Shown here piece after piece: positions 36,865 through 44,851 of a stretch of 64,000 bases of DNA. The notes under the pieces are model-generated. The model saw only the letters and a program-made list of their open reading frames with translations, made no database searches and had not been told where the DNA came from. The DNA lies in NCBI RefSeq assembly GCF_000014285.2, contig NC_008343.2, positions 744,001 through 808,000 of the forward strand. The letters are read 5' to 3'. The first letter of the stretch is position 1; each line of letters begins with the position of its first letter. A program made the translations under genes and the position numbers. This DNA comes from Granulibacter bethesdensis CGDNIH1. GTDB taxonomy: Bacteria > Pseudomonadota > Alphaproteobacteria > Acetobacterales > Acetobacteraceae.

Positions 36865-37502
36865 ACGGCCCGAACCGTTTCAGGCAAGGTGACGCACCCT
36901 CCGGAGAGTCGCGTCAGCGTATCGTGCTGCGTGGTCTGGTGCGATTGGCGCGTTTTGACCGGCGTGGCTTAAGTGATTTCGGATCGGGGATCGAAGCCCT
37001 GCTCGGTGCTCTGGCTCCCGTCATCGGCTGCGCTCTGGCGGTATCCCTGCTGCTGGTGTTCAATCACGCCAGTCGGGCAGGACTTGCCTATATGCTGCAA
37101 AGCATTGTTCTGCTGCTGACCCCTCTGCTGGTGTCGGACATTCTGGCGCATTTCTGGAACAGGCGGCAGGAATGGGGGCTGTATGCAACCGTGCTGATCT
37201 GGAGCCAGTGGATCGCATTATTCGCGGGCATGCTTCTGTTGCTCGCGGCGCAGGTGATGGTCAGTGCCGGATTGCAGCAGGAAGATGCCGTGGCTGTGCT
37301 GGTGGTGCTGCTGGCCGTTTACGGTATCGCCCTGCAATGTTTTCTGGCGCGGGTGAGCCTGAATATCTCCGCGCTCCGTATCATCGTCCTGATCGTGCTG
37401 ACCAATCTGGGAACTGCGGTGCTGGCGTTCGGTCCGGCGCAGCTGGCCCGCATGCTGCACCCTCCGCATTCCACACCTGCTCATGCGGAGAAAGCAGGGT
37501 GA
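36861..37502 (+). CDS. Integral membrane protein of unknown function (first of pair)
   Basis: I do not recognise a family. The 213-residue protein has a polar, basic N-terminus of about 40 residues (PNRFRQGD, RLARFDRRGLSDF), then about five hydrophobic helices: LLGALAPVIGCALAVSLLLV, LQSIVLLLTPLLVSDIL, VLIWSQWIALFAGMLLLL, AVAVLVVLLAVYGIALQCFL and IIVLIVLTNLGTAVLAFG. No enzyme motif is visible. The ATG overlaps the dapE stop and its stop overlaps the next gene's GTG, so it is translationally coupled to both. Confidence 0.75.
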   Translation: MNGPNRFRQGDAPSGESRQRIVLRGLVRLARFDRRGLSDFGSGIEALLGALAPVIGCALAVSLLLVFNHASRAGLAYMLQSIVLLLTPLLVSDILAHFWNRRQEWGLYATVLIWSQWIALFAGMLLLLAAQVMVSAGLQQEDAVAVLVVLLAVYGIALQCFLARVSLNISALRIIVLIVLTNLGTAVLAFGPAQLARMLHPPHSTPAHAEKAG

Positions 37503-38065
37503 GCGGCTGGAATTGTCTGCTTCCCGCCCGGATAGCATGCGACATGGCAGTAGGGCATGCTCCTGACAAGATTACCGGTCCGGTCCGTCGGGCGGAACTG
37601 TTGGTCAGTTTTGCGGTGTTACCGCTTTGTCTGATCATTGGTGGATTGCTCAGACTGTATGATCTGAGGTCAGGAGCCGTCACGCTTCCGCCGGGCATTT
37701 CGACAGGGCATATGCTGGCGGTGCATGCGCTGCTGCTGACGCTGGCGTGGCTGGGTTATCTGGCCCTGTCCTACGAACTGGCAGGCGTGGCGGAGCGGCG
37801 GGCACAATGGCCGCGTTTCGTTATGGTCATCAACTGGGTGTTTCTGATCCAGTATGTCATGACAGCCATCAGCTATGTGCCGCAGCTTCTGCACGGTCCG
37901 TCTTTGCTCATACAGTTGGCTCAGCTCTGCTTCAGTGGCTGGGCGCTTTGGATTGAATGGTTCGCGACCCGCAATACTCTGGCCCTGTCAGGACTGGCCG
38001 CCGCCGGGCTTGTGGCGCTGGATACGATGCTGTCTCTCGGCCTTGTGGCTATGGCGCCCGGCTGA
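37499..38065 (+). CDS. Integral membrane protein of unknown function (second of pair)
   Basis: This unrecognised 188-residue protein begins with a GTG that overlaps the preceding stop (GTGA). It has about five hydrophobic segments, including LVSFAVLPLCLIIGGLLRL, GHMLAVHALLLTLAWLGYLAL and FVMVINWVFLIQYVMTAISYV, and a short charged linker (GVAERRAQWPR). The frame is open back to 37172, but that part overlaps the previous gene. The convergent truA stop is only one base away, with no terminator between. The pair dapE-membrane-membrane looks like one transcript. Confidence 0.72.
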   Translation: MSGWNCLLPARIACDMAVGHAPDKITGPVRRAELLVSFAVLPLCLIIGGLLRLYDLRSGAVTLPPGISTGHMLAVHALLLTLAWLGYLALSYELAGVAERRAQWPRFVMVINWVFLIQYVMTAISYVPQLLHGPSLLIQLAQLCFSGWALWIEWFATRNTLALSGLAAAGLVALDTMLSLGLVAMAPG

Positions 38066-38066
38066 T

Positions 38067-38885
38067 TTACAGAAACGGATCCTGTTCATAAATCACTCCG
38101 GTCAGGGCCAGCCCGTCCGGTGGTGCGGTTGGTCCGGCTTTGGCGCGGTCGCGGGCGGCGAGCGCGGCGGCAACATGCTCTGCTGTCCAGCGTCCATCGC
38201 CGACCAGTTTCAGCGTTCCCACCATGTTGCGTACCTGATGATGCAGAAAGCTGCGGGCTTCTGCGATGATTGTGATGAGATCACCATCCCGGCGCACATC
38301 CAGCCGGTCGAGAGTGCGCAGCGGACTTTTGGCCTGACAGGCTGCGGCACGGAACGAGGTGAAATCGTGACGCCCCAGCAGATGCTTGGCTGCTCCATCC
38401 ATGGTATCGGCATCCAACGGCTGGGCCACATGCCAGACGCGCCCTTCCATCAGGGCAGGCCGCGCACGACGGTTGAGAATCAAATAACGATAGGACCGGC
38501 CAATCGCTGAAAAACGGGCATTCCAGCCGTCCGGTGCGTAAGCAGCCTCCAGAATCGCCACCGGATAAGGCTTCATGTGGAAGTTCAGAGCTTCCCGCAC
38601 GCGCTCAGGGTGGAAGGCGGTGGGAAGGTCGATCTGTGCAACCTGAGCCTGCGCATGCACCCCCGCATCGGTGCGGCCCGCCACAATACTGGAAACGGCC
38701 TCCCCCCGCGCCAGTCTGGCAGCGGCCTGTTCCAGCACCCATTGCACGGAAACAGCCCGCCCCTGAGCCGTTGCGCTGTCATCCGTACCCTGTCGCTGCC
38801 AGCCGATAAAGGGGGTGCCGTCATACTCGATCCGCAGCGCGTAACGGGTCCAGCCGGGTTGGGGGTCAGGAAAACCCATGCTCAT
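38067..38885 (-). CDS. truA: tRNA pseudouridine(38-40) synthase TruA
   Basis: TruA makes pseudouridine at positions 38-40 of tRNA anticodon stems. Family features are YALRIEYDGTPFIGWQRQ at the N-terminus, the catalytic Asp in VAGRTDAGVHA, RARPALMEGRVWH and the C-terminal RSFLHHQVRNMVGTL. ATG 38885 (MSMGF) or 38879 (MGF) are both usable; either lies inside the fmt 3' end, a 14-20 base overlap. It is the last gene of def-fmt-truA. Confidence 0.95.
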   Translation of the reverse strand: MSMGFPDPQPGWTRYALRIEYDGTPFIGWQRQGTDDSATAQGRAVSVQWVLEQAAARLARGEAVSSIVAGRTDAGVHAQAQVAQIDLPTAFHPERVREALNFHMKPYPVAILEAAYAPDGWNARFSAIGRSYRYLILNRRARPALMEGRVWHVAQPLDADTMDGAAKHLLGRHDFTSFRAAACQAKSPLRTLDRLDVRRDGDLITIIAEARSFLHHQVRNMVGTLKLVGDGRWTAEHVAAALAARDRAKAGPTAPPDGLALTGVIYEQDPFL

Positions 38886-39798
38886 CCAGCCTGGTGCCTG
38901 CCGGCAGCTTATGGCCCCGCAGGAACGCGGCGGCATCCAGTGCCGGGCGGCCCGGTTTCTGCACCTTGTCCAGGCAAAGTGCACCATCCCCACAAGCAAT
39001 CAACAGGGTGTCATCTCCGATGCCGATCACGGTGCCGGGTATACCGGATGCCTCTGTTACTGCATGGGCCGCGAGAATCTTGAGGCTGCCACTGAATGTT
39101 CCCGGCCAAGGATTGAGCGCCCGCACGCGCCTTGCCAGCAGGGCGGCAGGCTGGGACCAGTCCAGCAAGCCATCAGCGCGGCTCAGCTTGGGGGCATAGC
39201 AGGCAAGAGCGTCATCCTGATTCTCGCCGTCCGGCTGGGTCTCCAGCACATGCAGGATTGCTTCGGCTCCCGCTGTTGCAAGGGCATCATGCAGCTCTGG
39301 CGTGGTTGTGGTTTCAGTGATCGGTACGGCACGCTTCAGCAGCATCGGGCCGGTATCGAGACCTTCTTCCATGCGCATGATGGTAACGCCGCTTTCGGTG
39401 TCGCCCGCGAGAATAGCGTTCTGTATCGGGGAAGCGCCACGCCAGCGGGGCAGCAGGCTGGCATGAATGTTCAGGCAGCCGCGCTGCGGCGTATCCAGCA
39501 TCACCCGCGGCAGGATTAAACCATAGGCTGCTACCACGGCAGCGTCGAGGTTCAGCGCCCGGAAAGCCTCATGCTCATCAGCTGCGTTTTTCAGCAGGGC
39601 CGGGTGGCGGACTTCCAGCCCGAGCGCCTCCGCCGCGCGATGAACCGGGCAGGGGGTCAAACGGTGGCCCCGCCCTGCCGGACGGGGGGGCTGGGTATAG
39701 ACGGCGGCAATATGGTGTCCGGCCTGATGCAGGGCATGCAATGCGGGGACCGAGAAATCCGGACTGCCCATAAAGGCGAGGGTCAGGCGTTCCGCCAT
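38866..39798 (-). CDS. fmt: Methionyl-tRNA formyltransferase
   Basis: Fmt formylates initiator Met-tRNA using 10-formyl-tetrahydrofolate. The 310-residue enzyme has FMGSPDFSVPALHAL, the formyl-transfer motif NIHASLLPRWRGASPIQ with catalytic Asn and His, and IMRMEEGLDTGPML. It starts nine bases after def, so the two are co-transcribed; def then removes the same formyl group after translation. Confidence 0.96.
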   Translation of the reverse strand: MAERLTLAFMGSPDFSVPALHALHQAGHHIAAVYTQPPRPAGRGHRLTPCPVHRAAEALGLEVRHPALLKNAADEHEAFRALNLDAAVVAAYGLILPRVMLDTPQRGCLNIHASLLPRWRGASPIQNAILAGDTESGVTIMRMEEGLDTGPMLLKRAVPITETTTTPELHDALATAGAEAILHVLETQPDGENQDDALACYAPKLSRADGLLDWSQPAALLARRVRALNPWPGTFSGSLKILAAHAVTEASGIPGTVIGIGDDTLLIACGDGALCLDKVQKPGRPALDAAAFLRGHKLPAGTRLDEHGFS

Positions 39799-39807
39799 GG
39801 CGCCGGC

Positions 39808-40344
39808 TCAGCCCCCGCTGTTCTGGCGCTGCTCCTTGGCAAGGCGGCGCATTAGCATGTTGCGTTTCAGGGTGGAGAGATGATCCACGAACAGGATGCC
39901 GTCCAGATGGTCGATTTCATGCTGGATGCAGGTGGCGAGGAGGTCGTCAGCCTCCATTTCTCGTCTGCTGCCATCCAGATCCTCATAGCGCAGCTTGATC
40001 CGCGCCGGGCGGGTGACATCCGCATACTGGTTGGGCAGGGACAGGCATCCTTCTTCACGGGTGGCCATTTCCTCGCTGCGGGCAATGATGTCCGGATTAA
40101 TCAGCACCAGGGGTGCTTTCTGATCATCCGGGGACACATCCACCACTGCCAGCCGTAACAGACTATCAATCTGCGGTGCTGCAAGGCCGATGCCGGGAGC
40201 TTTGTACATCGTCGCGAACATGCGTGGCACCAGATCACGTATGAGCGAGGCGTCTCCGGCCGTGACGGGACGGGCGCGTGTTTTCAGCGTCTTGTGCGGG
40301 GCAATAAGGATGGGCAGCAGCTCTGCCGTGCGGGTCTCTGACAT
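39808..40344 (-). CDS. def: Peptide deformylase
   Basis: This metallo-hydrolase removes N-formyl groups from nascent peptides. All three motifs are present: GIGLAAPQ, EGCLSLP and QHEIDHLDG, whose Cys and two His bind the metal and whose Glu is catalytic. The family ATG at 40344 gives 178 residues. The frame extends upstream to 40470, but that part overlaps the divergent hsp20 leader and looks non-coding. It is the first gene of def-fmt-truA. Confidence 0.96.
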   Translation of the reverse strand: MSETRTAELLPILIAPHKTLKTRARPVTAGDASLIRDLVPRMFATMYKAPGIGLAAPQIDSLLRLAVVDVSPDDQKAPLVLINPDIIARSEEMATREEGCLSLPNQYADVTRPARIKLRYEDLDGSRREMEADDLLATCIQHEIDHLDGILFVDHLSTLKRNMLMRRLAKEQRQNSGG

Positions 40345-40437
40345 GAAGATGATGTAGCGATGCCATGCCCCTCTCGGCAAGCTTGGTCCTGCTGGTAAGC
40401 CTTGGAAAAAAGTTGCCTCTTGCAAGACGGCCTCATC

Positions 40438-40512
40438 CTGCCGACATACTATCAGCGGGCAGTGCCGCAATGGGCTGCTTTTAATGCTTCGCTCACTTCA
40501 GAGGAGGCCGGT
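40438..40512 (+). promoter_or_regulatory. Possible ROSE-like thermosensor leader of hsp20
   Basis: The stretch before the Hsp20 start can form a hairpin CTGCCG/CGGGCAG (40438-40443 with 40456-40462, one bulged base). Next to the ribosome binding site (GAGGAGG, 40501-40507) it carries TTCGCT (40488-40493). A short TYGCT motif facing AGGA is the hallmark of ROSE-type RNA thermometers in rhizobial small heat-shock genes. Pairing here is imperfect and was judged by eye. Confidence 0.4.
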
Positions 40513-40968
40513 GTGTCAACCCGACTGTTTACTTCCCCCATGTTTCTGGGGTTCGATCATCTGGAACAAATGCTGGAACGTGCGTCCAAAAACACGTCAG
40601 ACGGCTATCCACCTTATAATATCGAGCAGTTCAGCCAGTCAGAACTCCGCATCACTCTTGCAGTGGCCGGGTTCAGCATGGACGAGTTGCAGATTACCCA
40701 GGAAGATAATCAGCTTGTTATTCGCGGACGTCAGGCTGATGACAGTCAGGGCCGGGTTTTTCTTCATCGCGGCATCGCGGCCAGACAGTTCCAGCGTGCC
40801 TTCGTCCTCGCCGAGGGAATTGAGATTAAAGGCGCGTGGATGGATAACGGGTTGCTGCATATTGACATTGCGAGACCTCAGCCGGAGACAAAAATCCGCA
40901 CCATTCCTATCCGTAGTCCCAGTGCACCCGTCGCCCCTATTGTCGAGCGTATTTCGAACGGACAATAA
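40513..40968 (+). CDS. Small heat-shock protein Hsp20 (alpha-crystallin family)
   Basis: This 151-residue chaperone starts at GTG 40513, with GAGGAGG six bases upstream. It has an alpha-crystallin domain with IEQFSQSELRITLAVAGFSMDEL, LVIRGRQ and a GLLHIDIARP ending (the GxLxIxI element). It is of the IbpA-like class that holds denatured proteins. It is followed by a DUF1150 gene, an arrangement often seen in alphaproteobacteria. The frame from 40402 is open but upstream of the ribosome binding site. Confidence 0.9.
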   Translation: MSTRLFTSPMFLGFDHLEQMLERASKNTSDGYPPYNIEQFSQSELRITLAVAGFSMDELQITQEDNQLVIRGRQADDSQGRVFLHRGIAARQFQRAFVLAEGIEIKGAWMDNGLLHIDIARPQPETKIRTIPIRSPSAPVAPIVERISNGQ

Positions 40969-41106
40969 AGGTGATCCGGAATGATCTTGAAAACCAGCTA
41001 TTTTATTCACTGTACAGTTGGTTGAAAAATGATTCCGTGCAAAATGTCTTTAAATCGGATTGACTGATCTGTCTGCTGTGTTGGCAGAATATTCAGGAGC
41101 ATTCAA

Positions 41107-41382
41107 ATGGCTCATCCCAGTTTTCGTCCCAGCCGCGATATTCCGGCAGATTCCATGATGTCGGACGCCACTGGCATGTTCGATATTCGCCGTATTTCAC
41201 CCAAGGAATTCGCCATGCTTGGCGTTTCCCAGGTTGCCTATATCAAGCCTGTTATTGTCGATGGAAATTCTCTCTTTGCGATCCATGCGGCGGATGGAAC
41301 CGCCATGGCACTGGCAGATGAATGCGCGGCCGCTGTTGAAGCCATTCAGGATCACGATATGGTGCCGGCTTACATTCATTGA
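41107..41382 (+). CDS. DUF1150 family protein
   Basis: This 91-residue protein contains the DUF1150 pattern: FDIRRISPKEFAMLGVSQVAYIKPV followed by FAIHAADGTAMALADECAAAV. The function is unknown; the family is mostly alphaproteobacterial and commonly lies beside small heat-shock genes, as here (138 bases after hsp20). AGGAG precedes the ATG by seven bases. A strong terminator lies 40 bases after the stop. Co-expression with hsp20 is an inference. Confidence 0.85.
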   Translation: MAHPSFRPSRDIPADSMMSDATGMFDIRRISPKEFAMLGVSQVAYIKPVIVDGNSLFAIHAADGTAMALADECAAAVEAIQDHDMVPAYIH

Positions 41383-41419
41383 CCATACTCCATCGGATTG
41401 ATTTGCAATCCGATTTCAA

Positions 41420-41452
41420 AAAAAAGGGCGCTCCTGCAAGGGCGCCCTTTTT
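41420..41452 (+). terminator. Terminator of the hsp20-DUF1150 unit
   Basis: A run of A, the arm AAGGGCGC, a short loop and the arm GCGCCCTT followed by T residues form a standard rho-independent terminator about 40 bases after the stop of the DUF1150 gene. Confidence 0.85.
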
Positions 41453-41495
41453 CACGCATGCACATGGTGCTGTGGATTTGATCTGGTGCGTTGAT

Positions 41496-41523
41496 GAAAA
41501 AAGCCCCGCGCCAGACGCGGGGC
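41496..41523 (-). terminator. Terminator of rpoN-hpf on the minus strand
   Basis: GCCCCGCG (41503-41510) and CGCGGGGC (41516-41523) form an 8-bp stem with a five-base loop. On the minus strand the stem is followed by six T residues, ending the hpf transcript. Confidence 0.85.
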
Positions 41524-41551
41524 ATCTTCATGAGTGTAGGAAATAATATCT

Positions 41552-42160
41552 TCAGCCCAGGCTGCTGCCCGACTGCGTATCAATCCAGCCGACATGCCCA
41601 TCCGTACGTCGGTAGACAACGTTGAGAGTACCAGTGGCGCTGTTACGGAACATCATAACCGGCTGATCCGCAAGGTCCATATGCATTACGGCATCCCGTA
41701 CCGAAAGGATATTGATGTCGGTGGGGGCCTCAGCCACCACTGTGGCGTAGGTTTCTGAAAGAGCGTCATCATGCTTGGCCAGAGCTTCTGGAACAGTGCT
41801 CTCGTCTTCCTCGCGCAGAATATATTCACGCGCCAGCTCGGGTTTTTTGCGATGAGTCATATCCCGCGCATGTGCGTTCATACGGCGGCGATAACGGCGC
41901 AGGCGTTTGGCAATATGTTCGGCGGCATCATCGAAAGCACCATTTGCGTCAGCGGCTTCGCCTTCGCCACGCAGGATCAAGCCTCGTCCTGCATGCAGAT
42001 TGATATCACAGATGAAAAAACTGCGCAGGCGACTGAAGGTGACCTGAGCCTCCAGTGCCTGATCGAAGTATTTTCGGCTGATGGTATCGAGCTGACTGGC
42101 AACGCGCTCCTGCAGGGCGTCGGATAGATCGATCTGCTTGCCGGAAACCGTAATATGCAT
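41552..42160 (-). CDS. hpf: Long-form ribosome hibernation promoting factor
   Basis: This 202-residue protein of the long HPF type has an N-terminal ribosome-binding domain (MHITVSGKQIDLSDALQERV) and basic helix (RLRRYRRRMNAHARD). A C-terminal dimerisation domain follows, with PVMMFRNSATGTLNVVYRRTDGHVGWI. It joins 70S ribosomes into inactive 100S dimers. ATG 42160 is the family start. It follows rpoN, the usual alphaproteobacterial order; the ptsN that often comes next is not present. Confidence 0.92.
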   Translation of the reverse strand: MHITVSGKQIDLSDALQERVASQLDTISRKYFDQALEAQVTFSRLRSFFICDINLHAGRGLILRGEGEAADANGAFDDAAEHIAKRLRRYRRRMNAHARDMTHRKKPELAREYILREEDESTVPEALAKHDDALSETYATVVAEAPTDINILSVRDAVMHMDLADQPVMMFRNSATGTLNVVYRRTDGHVGWIDTQSGSSLG

Positions 42161-42281
42161 GTTTCTAACCTCGATCAGCCAGTGTCTCCAGTTCCGTCTC
42201 CGGAATTGGCGAGCTCTGGCCAATGGGCTGGCGAAACCGTGGTCGGTTGTGTTCCGCCTCAAGAAATAGCAATCAACCCAA

Positions 42282-43859
42282 TCAGGCCAGTATCGCTTTC
42301 TCCCTTTTGCGCTGCACCGAACTGGGGATGCGCAGCGCTTCCCGGTATTTGGCCACTGTTCTGCGGGCGATGTCTATACCCTCCTGTTTCAAATGTGTGA
42401 CCAGGGCGTCATCGGAGAGAACATCGCTGGCCGGCTCCTGATCGATCAGCGTTCTGATCCGGTGGCGAATGGCTTCCGCACTGAAATTCTCCCCGTCTGC
42501 GCCGCTGATGGCGGTGGTAAAGAAATATTTCAATTCCAGTGTTCCACGAGGGGTGGCGATGTATTTATTCGCGGTGACACGGCTGATGGTGCTTTCATGC
42601 ATGTCCACCGCCTCTGCAATATCGCGCAGGATCAGGGGCTTGAGATGACTGACGCCATGGCGGAAAAAAGCTTGCTGCTGTCGGACGATCTCCGCCGATA
42701 CGCGCAGAATGGTCTGCGACCTTTGTTGCAGAGATTTCACCAGCCAGTGAGCCGTATTTAATTTTTCCTTGATAAAGGAGCGATCATCCCGGCTCATCGA
42801 CCGGCGTGCGAATCTGGTAAGGCCGCCCATATTCACCAGCACGCGGGGCATGGTTTCCGGATTCAGCTCAATCAGCCATTCGCCGGCAATCGCCACATCA
42901 AGCAGCAGCGGGGAGGAGAGCGGATCGTCATCTTCGTTGTGGGCAGTGGCAGGGCGGCGGGACATTAGCACGTCCGGGATGATGGTCTGTGGCAGATCGG
43001 AGTCGAAACCAGCACCCGGTTTGGGGTTACAACGCTTGATATCGTCGATCATGCCTGCCAGATCTTCCGCATCTACCCCGCACAGGCTCATCAATCGCCT
43101 GTGATTCCGCTGGGCCAGCAGATCGAGATGCTCCAGCAGAATGGCCATGGCAGGGTCATAGCGGTTGAAGGCCTGCAATTGTGTTGTCAGACATTCTTTC
43201 AGATCCAGACAGAACAGTCCCGGCGGATCGAAATAGCGCATCGCCGTGCGAATGTTTTCCAGATGAGGCAGTGGGCAGTTCAGGGCCTTGGCAATCGCGG
43301 CAGGGGGCATGGTCAGTCGGCCCGCCGCATCAAGCTGGGCTATCAGATGGGCACCGATCAGACGGTCCTGTGGGCTTGCAAAACACAGGCGTAGTTGTTC
43401 GGCCAGTTGCTCCCTCAGGCTTGGCCGGTATTCAAGCCGCTGGCTGATGACGTCGAACGGGCTATTATCGAAAGAATTCGCGTGGTTGCCGGTTGGCTGG
43501 CTGGAAAGAAAAGACGCGGTTTCTCCCGGTTCATCGTAGAGGGAGCCGGGATCGACATCCAAGGGGCCGGCCTCTGATATCATGTGGTCTGAACTGGCGG
43601 CGTCGGCACTATCGAGAAAATCCGGTTCCGGTCCGGTCTGATCAGGGGCTGGTCGTTCCTGTATCAGTTCCGTGCTTTCATCGCGCTCCAGCAAGGGATT
43701 GCGCTCCAGCTCCTCCTCGATAAAAGCGGCTACTTCCATATTGTTGAACTGGAGCAGCTTGATGGCTTGACGCAGCTGGGGCGTCATCACCAGCGATTGG
43801 GACTGGCGAAGGTCAAGCCGAGGGCCGATGCCCGTACCGTAAGCTGAGCCAAGCGCCAT
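42282..43859 (-). CDS. rpoN: RNA polymerase sigma-54 factor
   Basis: Sigma-54 recognises -24/-12 promoters and needs enhancer-binding ATPases. The 525-residue protein has the Gln-rich region I (LRQSQSLVMTPQLRQAIKLLQFNN), the acidic region II, a core-binding region and the C-terminal RpoN box ARRTVAKYREALRIPSS. The ATG at 43859 gives a normal N-terminus. It lies 149 bases after lptB and 121 before hpf. Confidence 0.95.
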   Translation of the reverse strand: MALGSAYGTGIGPRLDLRQSQSLVMTPQLRQAIKLLQFNNMEVAAFIEEELERNPLLERDESTELIQERPAPDQTGPEPDFLDSADAASSDHMISEAGPLDVDPGSLYDEPGETASFLSSQPTGNHANSFDNSPFDVISQRLEYRPSLREQLAEQLRLCFASPQDRLIGAHLIAQLDAAGRLTMPPAAIAKALNCPLPHLENIRTAMRYFDPPGLFCLDLKECLTTQLQAFNRYDPAMAILLEHLDLLAQRNHRRLMSLCGVDAEDLAGMIDDIKRCNPKPGAGFDSDLPQTIIPDVLMSRRPATAHNEDDDPLSSPLLLDVAIAGEWLIELNPETMPRVLVNMGGLTRFARRSMSRDDRSFIKEKLNTAHWLVKSLQQRSQTILRVSAEIVRQQQAFFRHGVSHLKPLILRDIAEAVDMHESTISRVTANKYIATPRGTLELKYFFTTAISGADGENFSAEAIRHRIRTLIDQEPASDVLSDDALVTHLKQEGIDIARRTVAKYREALRIPSSVQRKREKAILA

Positions 43860-44008
43860 GCGGCGAATGCCTTTTCCCGAACAGAACGATATCAAAATAT
43901 CGCAAGATTGTCCGGGTTGCCAAGGAGATGGCCTGAGATTTGCATTGGAGGCGGCGAAAATGTCACCGTGCCAAAAAGGATCTGTTCCGGGGTGAAGGCG
44001 TGATCAGA

Positions 44009-44851
44009 TCAGAGAGAGAAACTTTCACCCAGATAGACGCGGCGGACGCCTTCATGCTGCACCACCTCATGGGGGGCGCCTTCCATCAGCAACTGTCCCC
44101 CATGCAGGATATAGGCGCGATCAATGACTTCCAAAGTTTCACGCACATTGTGGTCCGTGATCAACACGCCAATGCCGCGTTGCTTCAGATGACCGACCAG
44201 GTCACGGATTTCACCCACTGCGATGGGATCAATGCCTGCAAGCGGCTCATCCAGCAGGATATAGCCGGGCTGGGTCGCCAGGGCACGGGCAATTTCCAGT
44301 CGGCGTCGTTCTCCGCCCGACAGGGCGAGGGCGGGGGTACGGCGCAGATGGCCGATGCCGAACTCGGACAGCAACTCCGCGAGCATGTGCTCCCGTGTCG
44401 TGCGGTTGCTTTCGACGACCTCCAGAGCGGCCATGATATTCTGCTCAACATTCAGCCCACGAAAGATACTGGCTTCCTGCGGAAGATAGCCGATACCCAG
44501 ACGGGCACGGCGATACATGGGCAGGCCGGTAATATCACTGCCGTCAAGCTGGATTGAGCCGGTATCAGGTCGCACCAGGCCGACAATCATATAAAAGGTG
44601 GTCGTTTTGCCGGCCCCATTCGGTCCCAGCAGCCCCACAGCCTCGCCGCGCTGGACGAAGACCGAGACGTTCCGCACGACAGGGCGTTTCTTATAGGTCT
44701 TGCCAACGCCGATGGCTGCAAGGCCATGCGTGATTTTAGCTGGATCGATCCGGGGTTTGTATCCGCTCCCCTGCGCCCCGTGATCATGTCCGGAGGCGGA
44801 AGTAGGTTCTGCGGCAAGGCTGGAGGCGGAAGGTTGCTCGTTCATACTCAT
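44009..44851 (-). CDS. lptB: LPS export ABC transporter ATP-binding protein
   Basis: LptB powers extraction of lipopolysaccharide from the inner membrane with LptF and LptG (not in the window). Walker A GPNGAGKTT, the signature LSGGERRR, Walker B YILLDEPLAGIDP and the switch His in ITDHNVRET are all present. It is 280 residues, longer than E. coli LptB (241) through a polar N-terminal tail of about 35 residues. The ATG overlaps the lptA stop by four bases. Confidence 0.95.
   Translation of the reverse strand: MSMNEQPSASSLAAEPTSASGHDHGAQGSGYKPRIDPAKITHGLAAIGVGKTYKKRPVVRNVSVFVQRGEAVGLLGPNGAGKTTTFYMIVGLVRPDTGSIQLDGSDITGLPMYRRARLGIGYLPQEASIFRGLNVEQNIMAALEVVESNRTTREHMLAELLSEFGIGHLRRTPALALSGGERRRLEIARALATQPGYILLDEPLAGIDPIAVGEIRDLVGHLKQRGIGVLITDHNVRETLEVIDRAYILHGGQLLMEGAPHEVVQHEGVRRVYLGESFSL

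Noticed and set aside
40969-41106. CIRCE element or sigma-32 promoter around hsp20
   Set aside because: No TTAGCACTC-type inverted repeat and no convincing -35/-10 heat-shock pair could be found.
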